A stretch of DNA of 64,000 nt from Cyrtodaria siliqua (lineage: Eukaryota > Mollusca > Bivalvia > Adapedonta > Hiatellidae): NCBI GenBank assembly GCA_037043455.1, contig JAWPHD010010371.1, forward strand, positions 1-64,000, written 5' to 3'. Below are positions 11,651 to 23,725 of this stretch, in pieces (within the stretch, counting starts at the first letter, position 1; each line of letters starts with the position of its first letter). The position numbers were made by a program, and so were the translations under genes. The notes beneath the pieces are model-generated. The model saw nothing but the letters and a program-made list of their open reading frames with translations. It did no database searches and was not told where the DNA came from.

Positions 11651-12691
11651 ACTACTCTAAGTGAGAAAAGGTCGATACAAACGGATGGCGGGAGATATAC
11701 AGTACTGGTTCTTCCCAGGAATCATGTGGTGGTCTTCCACCATCAATAAAACATCAACCGCTATACATAGCCTAAAATGTGCTGAAAAATGACATACAAC
11801 ACCAAACAAACAAAACAAACACAAACTGTGACGAAAAACTACAACATTTGCTTTCATCAGTTTTCACGATATGTTATCGAACGGATTGTTCTTGTTAGCA
11901 GCATTACTCTACAAGTTCCATTGATTAAATATCGTTATTCCCAAAGTTAAAACATTTGACAAAACTTTGGTATTTGACGCCTACTGTGCCTTTACATGTA
12001 CATGGCATATTTTAAATTATCCCTGATGTAGGTCGAATCAAACAAAATACGGACATTTTCTAGTATACAAAAACAAGTTCAATATATAACGTAACATATG
12101 CTTCCATTTCATTAACGAGTTTTGCCTCCAGAACTGAACCAGATCATTAATAAAGAAGAGCTAAAACTATTTTGAGAATAAGCTATACATGGAACATACA
12201 CTGCTATACCTTATGCCCGACACCGTCGGATACCTTATCCTTCAAAAATGTTTAGATATGTTTCTATTTACATTTTAGATGTAAATCTCTTTAAACGCAG
12301 TCTTAACAGGTACATTGTGACATATGAATTATGCGTGGAATAAAACTAATTCCTCGTTGTGATCTGACCTCCAACAGAATAGCAATTAGCTGTTCAGGCT
12401 TTTTAGGATCCAGAAATTGGCCAGTTAAGAACACGAACTTGTGACCATTTCATGGTCAAGATAAATTTAAAAAACAAAAACAACATTATACAAAACTTAA
12501 GTGTACACTGGACCTGGTTTAAAACCCGAGCATTTTTGCCACAGAACGTTCAAAGGCGGTACTCCCGTTGTCAACACGTTTATGTTTGTGATGTCCCCTA
12601 CTTTACTTCTGAATCATTACTTATCCATGTTTCGAAAGCGTGCTTTGGACTGGCTGCAATTTGTGAATGCAACATTTCCTAACTTTTTGTA
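11651..12691. other. No gene recognised
   Basis: AT-rich sequence with short frames only. The 12590-12690 frames are part of the SINE-flanking DNA. Nothing supports an exon. Confidence 0.4.
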
Positions 12692-13013
12692 GGGGCTGGC
12701 GTGGCGCAGTCGGTAGCGCGGCGGATTTGTAACCGGAGGCCCCGGGTTCAATCCTCCGTGGTGCCACTGAGTTCCGTCGGTGTGTTCTTGGGCAAGACAC
12801 TTTACCTTAGCCTCGTCCGTCGGATGGGGACGTAAACCGGGCGGTCCCGTGTATCGGTCTATCCTCCGAGCACGTTAAAGAACCATAGGAATCTATTCGA
12901 TAATAAGAGTAGGGCAGGTTCCCGGATTCCTATGTATCCTTCCCCTCTCTCTGGGGCGGCTCTAAATAACCTATACTGTGTTGATGAGCCGTTAAACAAC
13001 ATTCATTTCTATA
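12692..13013 (+). mobile_element. tRNA-derived SINE, full-length, with target-site duplication
   Basis: The head is tRNA-like: an A-box region (GTGGCGCAGTCGGTAGCGC) and a B box (GGGTTCAATCC) lie about 45 bases apart. The body contains 'gttcttgggcaagacac' and 'gtaaaccgggcggtcccg'. The tail is 'gttgatgagccgttaaacaa', a 3' end common to several mollusc SINEs. The flanks carry a duplication: TCCTAACTTTTTGTA just before the head and TCCTAACTTTTGTA at 13014-13027, differing by one T. Truncated relatives are at 18452, 21702, 22573 and 40590. Confidence 0.85.
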
Positions 13014-13221
13014 TCCTAACTTTTGTATCCCCTTTAATTTGTTGCATTCGAAGAGGAAACATGTTTTCAACACTTATGTGAAATCTTCGTGCATGAAAAA
13101 CTCTCTCTGCCTCAGTAAACGATTGCATTTAACTTAATAAATACTATTTAAATGTCATTGCTTTATGCGAATTGTAATATTATTTAACTAGCCATTTCCA
13201 TTATAAAATACCGAAGAAGAA

Positions 13222-14987
13222 CTAATACAGAACTTCTGCACTTTCAAGGGTAGAAGTGTTTGTTGTTTGATTTGATCGCCGACATACTACAGTTTCAGGT
13301 GTATCCATATCCATACTGACAGAATTTATCCCCGTAGGTTTTGTGTTAGCACTGTCGAAACCATCTAAATTCGGAGGAAAATCTATCATAATTATTTTAT
13401 TTTCATTCTCATCTTTCCTCTCGCTATCTCCTCGTGTCGCATTATTCTTATCTCCAGAATTGGCAACATGTGCTTGTTCTGGCGACCGGAATGGTATATT
13501 TTGTGAGTTTTCACCGGATTTTGTTGGTGGTTTATTTATTTTGATACCGCATCCACCATTTTCGAATTTATTGCAGTTGAATGTGTTCTCTTTTCTTTGA
13601 TCAACACCCCCGTTTTCTTTACTAATGTGTAAGTTTCTATTACTAGATCGGGCCTCATTTTCTACTAGCGAGGTTACGATTACAGTGTCTTCTTCACTTG
13701 TCTGATCACTTGTGGAGTTTATAGATGCAAAACTGTCGAGCTCTCTACTATTCATTCTCTGATTAAAGAAATCGTCGATTTGGTATCCTTCTAATGCGTT
13801 TGAGGCATGGACACTTTGCACTGCACGTGGAACATATCCATACATACTCTCTGCAATATTATCGTAGTCATTTATTTTCTTCGAATTTCGTTTTGGTTTG
13901 GAGGCAGGAACTTTGAGGCGTTCATAGTTTTCGGAATGGGAAGAAAATACACCAGGTCGTTTATTTCGTTTGTATGACACATCACTAACACTATAACTCA
14001 CATCCGATTTCCTGAATGTTACCTCACTGGAGAAACTTACATCAGAGTGATTTTCCCTGTGTTGGCTCTCGTATATTTGTTCAGGAAATTTGTTTACTAC
14101 GTCAGGATTTGGTATATATCTGGCGACTGGCCTCTGTCCAATATCAGAGTGAGATCCATTGTAACCGGGTAGTTTAGAGACGTTTACCTTGTTATAAGTG
14201 TGGTGTAGTAGGGCGTGGTTAGTCAATGGCCTTACACCCACGTCAGATTTTGGTGCTCGCAATACTAGTGGTCTATTGTTTGAAGTGTCCGGTCCTCCTG
14301 AACGAGGAATAATTCTGGTTTTGTTCGTAGCTTTGGTTATATTATCATTGAAACCGTATTCATTTGGAATAGTTCTAACATTTGTCACTTTTGGACAATG
14401 TGCTTGATTTACAGGTGACCCTAATAGCTCCTCATTGAAACTGTGACTCGTGCTCGTTAATTTATATTGAGCGTTATGCACGTTATTTTCTGAGCTCCGT
14501 GCTATTTCTCTACTTTTTCTATTCGATATTTCATTTCGTTTTACATTTATCTGCACAGAGCTTATTCCTAAATGGGTTCCCGTTCTCGCATTTGGCACAA
14601 AACTTTCATCCATCCAGGGAAAAGTTGTCTTGGACACATGGCTATGATATGGAACATCTGCAAATACTTCTTGTACAGGCCTTTTCTTGTTAGAAATTGG
14701 ATTTTCTACCAGTTTATACTCAACTTCGTCATGGTATTTCGGTGGCTCCCGTGGCTTCATCTGATAGGCCATATGTTCATATGGCACCTCCTGGAATTCC
14801 GATTGCTCATGTTCAAGAAGACTCCGTCTTGTCCAGGTGGTTTTCTTTGAAGACTTTGTTTTGCTGCGTTTTTGCCTTGCTCTATAATCACGTGCTTGTT
14901 CATGGTCGCTTTCCTCAGTATCACACGCGCAACAAAAGAATTTCCAACCTATCGGCATCACGAAGTATTCATGTATGTCAAATCTTT
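13222..14987 (-). CDS. Terminal coding exon of an unrecognised protein with a long disordered tail
   Basis: A minus-strand reading frame of about 587 residues ends at a TAG (13222-13224). It opens right after a good splice acceptor: a T-rich tract TGTGTTCTTTCAG ends at 14988. So I treat 14987 as an exon border in phase 1, not a start codon; the methionine at 15006 would lie in the intron. The first residues, RFDIHEYFVMPIGWKFFCC followed by AC, are followed by a very hydrophilic region rich in Ser, Asn, Lys, Glu and Arg. It has tyrosine-containing patches (VPYEHMAY, VPYHSHV, YGYVP) but no membrane segment and few cysteines. This resembles the cytoplasmic tail of a receptor or a disordered scaffold protein, but that is inference. 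I recognise no family. The length and the absence of stops argue for a functional exon. Confidence 0.72.
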
Positions 14988-15112
14988 CTGAAAGAACACA
15001 TTGCATATATTAAATTCAAAGTTATTTAATTTCAAGTATATTACAATATTATGAATGAGCATGCAAGGATTGTAACGAAGTGGTTATATATATCCAATTC
15101 TAAACAGCTTAC

Positions 15113-15154
15113 GGTGACTGAAGATCACATCAGAAATAGCTACTTGAATATTGT
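15113..15154 (-). CDS. Possible small upstream exon of the 13222-14987 gene
   Basis: On the minus strand, CACC is followed by GTAAGC (donor at 15112-15111). Upstream lies an acceptor-like ...TATATATTAG ending at 15155. The 42 bases between them encode NIQVAISDVIFSH in phase 1-1. Joining to the terminal exon keeps the frame open and creates a glutamine codon at the junction. The acceptor tract is only moderately T-rich and the peptide is too short to recognise, so this is tentative. Confidence 0.3.
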
Positions 15155-15518
15155 CTAATATATAAGTATACATGTGTGTAAAATGTATGTAGAACTTTGT
15201 CAGTGGACAACGTCGAATCCAAAGAACCCAAGACAACACATAGCAGCCATACAGGGAAGAAGTAGTCCACAGCAACTATGGGTTTCACTATGATATTATT
15301 AGAGATTTTCCTTCACTTTGATGTTTTAGACTGTATCGATCTTACATGCTCCACGTATTCTGCCTTGAAATATGTTTATTTTTTGTTGATCTGTAGCGAA
15401 AATAGATGACAAAACTTGAAGTGATGATGCAACGTTTGATGGCTTCTTCAACACAATTTAATTACCAATGTTGACATTGGAACCTATTTGCTTGCTTGCT
15501 CGCAGATTCTTTTTTTGT

Positions 15519-15673
15519 TGTTAATACTTATTTAACCATCTTATTAAATCGTTAATACTGGTTTAACCATCTTATTAAATAGTTAATACTGGTTTAACCA
15601 TCGTATTAAATCATTAATATTGATTTAACCATCTTATTAAATCGTTAATACTGGTTTAACCATCTTATTAAAT
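15519..15673. repeat. 31-bp tandem repeat, five copies
   Basis: The unit is GTTAATACTGG followed by TTTAACCATCTTATTAAATC, repeated about five times with small changes. Confidence 0.85.
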
Positions 15674-16148
15674 GTGTTGTATTAAACTCTTCATGTTATG
15701 AGTTGCTTTATGTTACATATGGTTTAAAAGATATAAAAAAAAATGTGGATGGTTCGATGGCTGAAGGATATTTTTACGCCATTTTCAGCACATAAACTGG
15801 GGAAAACACGAGCATATATTTGGTTCGCTTAAAAAGGGCACATCACTATTTTGTAGGGATCAATGTGTCCGACTTAACATTTAGAAATACTGATATTTTA
15901 AAATACATGTATTATATTTTGATAGAAAACGCCTAATGTGCTATAGTCCCCCCATTAAATTTGAAAAAAAATAGTAAAATAACGACTTTATCATTTATTT
16001 GAAACGTAATGGTATAATTATATTTGCACGTACATGTAAATAGTTTACACTTACGTTTTCAAATACGAGTAAGCACATTTATGAGTAACATTTCCTTGTC
16101 TTGCAACGAACGATTCACTAAGTGTTAAGACAGTAAATAGTTTATTCA

Positions 16149-16196
16149 AGTGTATTATAACTAAGTGTATTATAACTAAGTGTATTATAACTAAAC
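16149..16196. repeat. 15-bp tandem repeat, three copies
   Basis: AAGTGTATTATAACT is repeated three times without change, giving an artefactual IHLVIIHLVIIHL peptide on the minus strand. Confidence 0.85.
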
Positions 16197-16711
16197 AGTA
16201 AAATTGAGAATTATAACACAATGATATGAGGCCTATCAACCGTTAAGGTACTATACTGTCTTAAAATGGTTCAATTCATGTGTCAATACTACTACTCTGA
16301 TTTGATTGCAATTATCAACCTATATTATATATAAATGTTTTATTGTAAGGAAACATGATTACCGCTGGGCTTGACAGTCTGATAGCTATATTACTCCACT
16401 ATGACAATGCGTATTTGACCCATTGACAAAAAAAGAACAACAAAGATTGTTAACATTTACTGTTTCACTGATTCTATTCTACAAGTTTAAAATAATGCAT
16501 TAACTTAAAAGAAACTTGAGATTGTACCTGATGTATATATTTACATGCTTTTAAAAATGAAACGACGAGTTTTGTAATCGATATGTCTGTTTTTGTGCTG
16601 CGTTAAATATGAAATGGCCACCATTGTAAACATGAGTTGCTTGAAAGTGTTTTTTTTAATCATAGGAGTCTTAAAACTGTGGGATTACGCAGCTTTTGTA
16701 TACTATGTACT

Positions 16712-17300
16712 TTAATATACAATTCATCGGGTGGTGTCAGCCATATTCGCAGCATAGTGGACGTGGACATAAACACATTATAATATACAATTCATCGGGT
16801 GGTGTCAGCCATATTCGCAGCAAAGTGGACGTGGACATAAACACATTATAATATACAATTCATCGGGTGGTGTCAGCCATATTCGCAGCAAAGTGGACTT
16901 GGACATAAACACATTATAATATACAATTCATTGGGCAATAACAGCCATATTCGCTGCAATACAGCTATATTCACATCATCGGGGACATAAACATACTATT
17001 ATACACAGTGACAGCCATCGTCACAGCATAATGGACACAAACATAATTTATTATATATTTGTTATGGGCTATGATAGCCATACTTACAGCACATTGGATA
17101 TAAGCATAATATTATATAATTTGCATGGGCTATGACAGCCATACTTATAGCACATTGTACATAAACATACTATTATATAATTTGCATGGGCTATGACAGC
17201 CATACTTATAGCACATTGTACATAAACATACTATTATATACATGTATATGGGCTGTGACAGCCATAGTCACATCATAATGGACATAAACATACTAGTATA
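16712..17300. repeat. Satellite, 68-bp units passing into diverged units of about 60 bp
   Basis: AATATACAATTCATCGGG recurs at 16714, 16782, 16850 and 16918, giving a 68-bp period. From about 16920 the unit drifts into about 60-bp copies with 'gggctatgacagccatac' and 'acataaacatactattata'. Two further diverged units resume at 17790-17895 after about 480 bp of other sequence, suggesting that an insertion split one array. Confidence 0.85.
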
Positions 17301-17789
17301 TAACTGAAACGAAAAAAGAAATGCATAATGGGTATTTCCGCTATATATTGTATGTTTATGTAACTGCTAATCGAATGGTACAGGGCGACATTAGGCCTGT
17401 CCTTTCAGAAAGAAGGTTTAAACAGCACCGAACACAACAATGGTTACCCCTTTAAAGTTTCATTATCGACAGAATGCGCATTTGGCTCAAGCAGGTGAGC
17501 AAACATAGGCCTAAACAATTGCAATCGCTTAACATTAAACACAATACTGAAATGGCTTGACTTTTTCAAGCGAAACTTCAACGTTTATAAATTTCGTGTA
17601 ACAAAGTATACTTTGATTAAAAGGTCTACTACATGACAGAGTTCTCCTTTCTGTAATTAACTGTAGTCCCTTTTTGTACAAAACACGTTGATATATATCT
17701 GGAATATAACATGGAATTAGGTATATATAACAGTCAAGTATATGCAATGTTTTTGATTATGCGTTTCTTTTTCCTTTCAGTATACATTT

Positions 17790-17895
17790 CTAACGCTGGA
17801 CAGCCACCGTCACAGCATAATGGATATAAACATAATATTATATACATTTATATGGGCTGTGACAGGCATTGTCACAGTATAATGGATATAAAACT
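17790..17895. repeat. Detached part of the 'gacagccat' satellite
   Basis: Two diverged units with 'ctggacagccaccgtcacag' and 'gggctgtgacaggcattgtc' match the satellite that ends near 17300. Confidence 0.7.
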
Positions 17896-18252
17896 ATTAA
17901 TATATATCATTTTATATACGTAATTTTTTTATTGACTGAAAAGCAGTCACGTGAAAGTCATTCGTATGAATTACTGACTTGAAAACGTGTTCAAACGTGT
18001 CCAATCCGGTTTAAACCAGACTTGCGAGTCAATAGTTATTTTACAGGGTGAATAGTTCTCTTGCCGAGTCAATAGTATCTTCCAGATCATTCAAGCGCTT
18101 TATTACCAATGTCAATTATTTACCATATTCGCTCATTGACATAGAATATAAATTAACAATGGAGGACGGGCAACGTTATCTTGACACACGTTCTTACCGT
18201 TCTCTCTATGATTCAATATAATAAAACAACTTCTAATTATGTTTCTGTCGAC

Positions 18253-18429
18253 GGTTAAAACTATTCATTCTCGGGAAAGACTATTGACCCAAAGCAATGA
18301 ACTATTGACCTCGACTGTTCGGGAATGTCTATTGACTCAAAGCAATGAACTATTGACAGAGACGCAGACGAAGTCAATAGTTCACTGCTTCGGGTCAATA
18401 GTCATTCCCTTGGATGAATAGTTTTAACC
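18253..18429. mobile_element. Foldback element with arms of about 60 bp
   Basis: GGTTAAAACTATTCAT at 18253 is the reverse complement of ATGAATAGTTTTAACC ending at 18429. The arms continue inward through 'gactattgacccaaagcaat' and its complement. The interior repeats 'tctattgac' and 'caaagcaatgaactattgac'. No coding potential. Confidence 0.75.
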
Positions 18430-18451
18430 ATTGACCTAAACAGAACTGAAC

Positions 18452-18545
18452 TGAATGTTGTTTAACGGCTCATCAACACAGTATAGGTTATTTAGAGCCG
18501 CCCACAGGACCGTCCGGTTTACGTCCCCATCCGACGGACGATGTA
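18452..18545 (-). mobile_element. Truncated SINE tail
   Basis: 'ttgtttaacggctcatcaac' and 'ggtttacgtccccatccgac' are the reverse complement of the SINE body and tail seen at 12790-13005. The tRNA-like head is missing, and the copy runs directly into a long dispersed repeat (18560-19260). Confidence 0.75.
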
Positions 18546-18559
18546 GATAGTTGTATACT

Positions 18560-19260
18560 AGTATATACATTTCTGTGGAAGCAGATATACAATTCAAACA
18601 GGAAATATAGCATTCACAGAACACAGTCAACCAAAGAAACTAGCACAAAACAAATGACAGTTACATGAAAACATGTATGCTACCACCTTAGAAAGATCAG
18701 TGACAAAAGGTTCTCTGGGGGTTAAAACCAGCTTCTATAATAGGATACACCAAACCTAACGCTTACTCTATTGTCACCCAAATAAAACGGAACAGTACAC
18801 ATTAATAAATTCCCGCCAGACAATATTCTCTAACTATGCAGCATTAGTAGGCAATATAACTATAACAACAATGCTCATGTATATATGAATATATATAAAA
18901 AGAAAAAGCCTAGAAAGTCACAAAGCAATCATGCAATGACTTGGCAAAAGCCACATCATCAAGAAAATAAACCATTAAGGGTACGCCAAGACACGATTGA
19001 AAAACACCGTTTAGTTAGACGTCATCACAGGGTCCACAATCTGTCCGGACATCGTAAAATCAAAGAGGCAAGCATAGTGGCGAACTGTAAATGGGTCAAC
19101 CACTAAACATGTAGTGCGTTGCAAAATGATAGGGTCATAAGCTCTTTTAATAATATTTTTAACAAGTTTAATCAAGATGGTATGAAAGTGATCATGACCA
19201 AGGATCTTACGAAGTTTATAAATCATCGCCATAGAAGTCAGGTTGTGATAGTCGTTGTCT
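18560..19260 (+). repeat. Dispersed repeat D1, long copy
   Basis: The phrases 'cattcacagaacacagtcaa', 'ataggatacaccaaacctaa', 'catagtggcgaactgtaaat' and 'gcgttgcaaaatgatagggt' appear in the same order in the long copy at 59660-60360. Shorter copies cover only the first part (35940, 41190, 42935, 49390, 54725, 59050; some inverted). It has no convincing coding frame and I cannot place it in a known class. Confidence 0.65.
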
Positions 19261-19587
19261 CAAAAGAGTTCTGCGACTGTAAATGGGACACCCATATTCA
19301 CAGCATATACTTTTATTTAGATATATATTTATTACATTTATTTATTACATTTCTGTGGGTCAAAAAAGATTGTGATTTCACAGTGAAATATATTCATAAT
19401 CGCTAAATATTAATAACTAACTCCGAACACAAAATAACTAACTGTGACGTGTGAGTTATGACGTCAATAAATTGTTTCTGAGGTCGGCGTTATCCGTCGA
19501 TAAGTCCACGTCATCCGTCGATAGTGTCCAATAAAGCGATTAATATGGGTTACAATTATACATAAACTGATTTAAAATGTAATAAAT

Positions 19588-19745
19588 AGATTATTTAACT
19601 GCTGGGTTCGATTATAGGGAAATCCTTCACTCGATGGTAGTCGTGTTTTTTCACTCACTCGCATACGCTCGTTCGTGAAAAGAACGAAACGACTACCATC
19701 TCGTGAAAGTTTTCCCTAAAATCGATCCCATCAGTTAAATAATCT
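19588..19745. mobile_element. Foldback element with arms of about 65 bp
   Basis: AGATTATTTAACTG at 19588 mirrors CAGTTAAATAATCT ending at 19745. The arms continue with TCGATT and TAGGGAAA, then ACTCGATGGTAGTCGT against its complement ACGACTACCATCTCGT. The loop is about 30 bases. Nothing is encoded. Confidence 0.78.
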
Positions 19746-21701
19746 CTATGTATTGCCGTTAAATGAGAATTTTCTTTGTATACATTACTCTATATAGAAA
19801 ATAGTAAATGTAATATATCTCAGTCATAGGATGTTTCGTTCGAAATAGACAAGTGTTGCTTTGCCTAATGAGTTATTCTCCAAGCCGCTAACTCATTCGA
19901 AACATCTCGTACACTGCTTTGCAGCTTTGGGATCCCTAAGATTGACGGGATTGGCCGGGTTTTTACGATTGCCGCTAACCCTCAATGAAATTACAATGAT
20001 AATCGGTTTAACGTTGACACATGACCTTGCATTACTCTGCTGTTCTGTTAACGTTTGTAATGGCTAAAGAAAGTATACAGTTAGATTCAAGGAGAATACG
20101 TAATCATTGACATCAATTTTGTTTCAGGTCAATTGTATCTCAGTTGTACGTGTTGGAATTGATATGAGAAGTTCACGGCAACAAAAAGAAATATGATAAA
20201 TATAGCAGGTTAGCTCAATTTCATGCATACAATTCAGATCTTTAATTCTGTTATATTTGTGTTTATGTTGATAATGTTGATCAAATAACACGTATATCCT
20301 ATATAAATATCCATATTTAACATTCGATTTTTTTTTATTTAAACCAGTTATATGTTATAACAACCGTAACTTGTAATTAAGAGACATGCTTTCAACTTTC
20401 AAGTCTAAAATATACAATCTTACACAACATAACAAACATGCGACGCCCGACAACGCGACATCGCGATACGACAGTGCCACATTACGATATGACAACTCGA
20501 CATTGCGATACGACATCGCGACATTGCAATACGACATCGCGACAATTATGTCGTGATGTCGTATCGCAATGTCGCGATGTCGTATCGCGATGTCGTATTG
20601 TCGTAATGTCGCCCACGACAACGCGACATTCTTTCAATTGTCGTAATGTCGCCAATGACATCACGACATCGTGACATTACAACAATTGTATGGAAACGTA
20701 TAAGGGTCACCTACCATTTCAACGTATCTGTTTTGTATTTATTGAATTACAACGTGTTTTGTCGACACAAATATATCGATATATAGACATAATTATATCA
20801 TAACAACTCGAGATAGTTTAAAATGAGAAATTCAATATAACCCAACAAGACCAGGCACGAATACGCTTCCGTACCGTAACCAGTTGTTGCATTAATTACC
20901 TCCTTGTAGACTTCGAAATTGGCGGGTTGTTGCATTGTTTCGCGTCTTTTCGACCCCATTTTCTCGACTTACGGCGTGTTTCTTGAATCATTTCGACTTG
21001 AAAGAATACTACTTAGTACGATTTACCTTCACATGTCAGAAAGACTGAAGTCGACATTTTCGTCAATTAAATAAGTTTAGTTGCTGTATGTCGTCTTGAC
21101 TAGTTATATTTCAATATGTCGATAAGAAATCTGAAGACTTATTCAAATGTATTATGTCATGTGTTCACTTATTGACATTAAACACGACAAAACATGTTCT
21201 CCGTGGTTCATTCCTAAGTTTGGTTGAATTCCGCTCAGCAGTTTATGAGGAGATGCGGTAACGGACAGACGGACGGACGGACAGACGGACAAATGGAGGC
21301 GATTTTAACATACTCTTTTTTCAGAAACTTTGGTATAAATATGGTATATTAAAGAGTAAACAGAGGTATCATAAAAGCAATTTTAAAAAAAAAGAAAAGA
21401 AAATAATGTAACAAAATGCCAGCGCAACTCTACATAGATAGTAGATATAAAAAATACACGATGTAAATTCAAAAAGTGGCCCGCAACAGCAACTGCACCT
21501 TTTAGGCTATAATCTGCAAACATATCAGTAATAGTTTGAGAACCTAACTCGTATAATTAAACCAAACAATTAAAAGCAAGTAAAATCTCGCTAAAAAAGG
21601 ATGTGACCATTTCCAGTACGTTATCCATATGTATACAGAAAGAAACGGTAATCGAAACAATAATAATTTAACCTAAATTCGTGTACTTTCTTGTCCAACT
21701 T

Positions 21702-21978
21702 GGATTTGTAACCGGAGGCCCCGGGTTCAATCCTCCGTCGTGCCACTGAGTTCCGTCGGTGTGTTCTTGGGCAAGACACTATACCTTAGCCTCGTGCGTC
21801 GGATGGGGACGTAAACCGGGCGGTCCCGTGTTTCGGTCTATCCTCCGAGCACGTTAAAGAACCATAGGAATCTATTCGATAACAAGAGTAGGGCAGGTTC
21901 CCGGATTCCTATGTATCCTTCCCCTCTCTCTGGGGCGGCTCTAAATAACCTATACTGTTAAACAACATTCAATTCAAT
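21702..21978 (+). mobile_element. 5'-truncated SINE in the palindrome centre
   Basis: It begins at GGATTTGTAACCGG, within the tRNA-like head just before the B box GGGTTCAATCC, and follows the 12692 SINE to 'gttaaacaacattcaattc'. The A box is lost, and the tail has lost the 'gttgatgagcc' bases. Confidence 0.85.
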
Positions 21979-22572
21979 TGACTTTGTGGTGTGTGTGGTG
22001 CGTTTGTGATTGTAGTGTGTATGATACGGGCTCCCTTGTGCCTCATATCATAAACGATGGGTTTTGATGAGGGATATGCCATTATCACGCTATTTTGGGG
22101 GTGATTAGCTTGTCCATTTGCAGCATATTGATACTTATGGGCATCGAACTGGGGTCTGTTCGGTTCATAACGTGTGTTTATGTTTTAATGTACGGGTATT
22201 TTGTTGGCGGTGGCCAGTCAAGACTGCCATACGCTACAGGTTGGATATGAAAGGTACCGTAGGGAGGCGCTTCTTAGTCCTAATTGGGCATGTGCCGTAT
22301 TTACTATTATTGTTTTTGATTACCGTTTCTTTTTGTATACATATGAAAAACGTTCTAGAAATGGTCACATCCTTTTTTAGCGAGATTTTGCTTGCTTTTA
22401 GTTGTTTGGTTTAATTATACGAGTTAGGTTCTCAAACTATTACTGATATTGTTTGCAGAGTATGGCCTAAAAGGTGCAGATACTGTTGGGTGCCACTTTT
22501 TGATTTCGAATTTACATGGTGTGTTATTTGATATATACTGTAGAGTTGCGCTGGCGTTTTGTTACATTCTTT

Positions 22573-22850
22573 GCCCCGGGTTCAATCCTCCGTGGTGCCA
22601 CTGAGTTTCGTCGGTGTGTTCTTGGGCAAGACACTTTCCCACATATCGCCCCGTCCGTCGGATGGGGACGTAAACCGGGCGGTCCCGTGTATCGGTCTAT
22701 CCTCCGAACACGTTAAAGAACCATAGGAATCTATTCGATAATAAAAGTAGGGCACGGTTCCCGGATTCCTATGTATCAATCCCCTCTCTCTGGGGCGGCT
22801 CTAAATAACCAAAACTGTGTTGATGAGCCGTTAAACAACATTCAACAAAC
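22573..22850 (+). mobile_element. 5'-truncated SINE inside the right palindrome arm
   Basis: It starts at GCCCCGGGTTCAATCC (the B box) and ends with 'gagccgttaaacaacattca'. The surrounding sequence 'gcgctggcgttttgttacat' before it is matched by the reverse complement in the left arm near 21410, where no SINE is present. It therefore inserted after the arms formed. Confidence 0.85.
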
Positions 22851-23725
22851 AACAAACATTGTTTTATTATTTTTTTTATTTGCTTCTACTTTTTGGGAAA
22901 AAAAAGATATATTAATATCGCCTCCGTTTGTCCGTCCGTCTGTCCTTTACCGCATCTCCTTCTAAACCGCTGAACGGAATTCAACCAAACTTAGGTATGA
23001 ACCACGGAGAACACGATTTGTCGTGTTTAATGTCAGTAAGTGTACAATATTGATGACGACATGACGTAATAAATTTGATTAAGTCGTCAAATTTCTTATC
23101 GACATATTGAAATATAACTAGTCAAGACGACATACAACAACTAAACTTATTTGATTGACGAAAATGTCGACTTAAGTCTTTCCGACATGTGAAGGTAAAT
23201 CGTACTAAGACGCATTCTTTCAAGTCGAAATGATTCAAGAAACACGCAGTAAGTCGAGAAAATGCGGCTGAGAAGACGCGAAACAACTGGTGACCCTTAT
23301 ACGTTTCCATACAATTGAAAGGATGTCGCGTTGTCGTTGTCGACATTACCACAATTGAAAGAATGTCGCGCCCGACAAAGCGACATCGCGATACGACATC
23401 GCGACATTGCGATACGACATCATGACATAATTGTCGCGATGTCGTATCACAATGTCGTGATGTCGTATCGCAATGTCGAGTTGTCGTATCGCAATGTCGC
23501 ACTGTCGTGTCGCGATGTCGCGTTGTCGGGCGTTGCATTGTCGCCCACGACACTGCGACATTGTATCTGGCCCCAACCGGACACCGTAGAAACACGATAA
23601 AGCTGTATATTTTATTCGTTTGGTGCTGAGAGAGGGACGTACAATGTAAGTTGTGAAAATGTGTTTGTATTATGTTCAATCTCTCGAAAATGAGTGTATA
23701 AAATACATAACAATCCATGTCAGAT

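Larger units (their letters stand above)
20440..23540. mobile_element. Giant imperfect palindrome / foldback element, arms of about 1.2 kb
   Basis: The left arm (about 20440-21690) and right arm (about 22300-23540) are reverse complements over most of their length. From outside in, matching landmarks are: an outer array of GACATCGCGATACGACA words; TTGTATGGAAACGTATAAGG (20687) against its complement (23286); 'gtcgtcttgactagttatat' (21091) against its complement (about 23112); the GACGGACGG run (21265-21290) against CCGTCCGTCTGTCC (22930); and 'aggatgtgaccatttccagt' (about 21599) against its complement (about 22352). The left arm has about 200 extra bases (20710-20930). The right arm is split by a SINE (22573-22850). 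The centre holds a second SINE and about 330 bp without a recognised gene. Confidence 0.8.

Noticed and set aside
15084..15275. 63-residue minus-strand frame with hydrophobic start, considered as a signal-peptide exon
   Set aside because: It has no ATG in a useful position and no good acceptor; only the small 15113-15154 part has plausible splice borders.
20355..20674. Open frames such as 'RDTTVPHYDMTTRHCDTTS'
   Set aside because: They follow the CGACA/TGTCG word array of a foldback element. The same applies to the frames at 23122-23769 and 33313-34207.
22118..22414. 98-residue frame in the palindrome centre
   Set aside because: It extends from the spacer into the right arm, has no recognised domain and is not preserved in the left arm.
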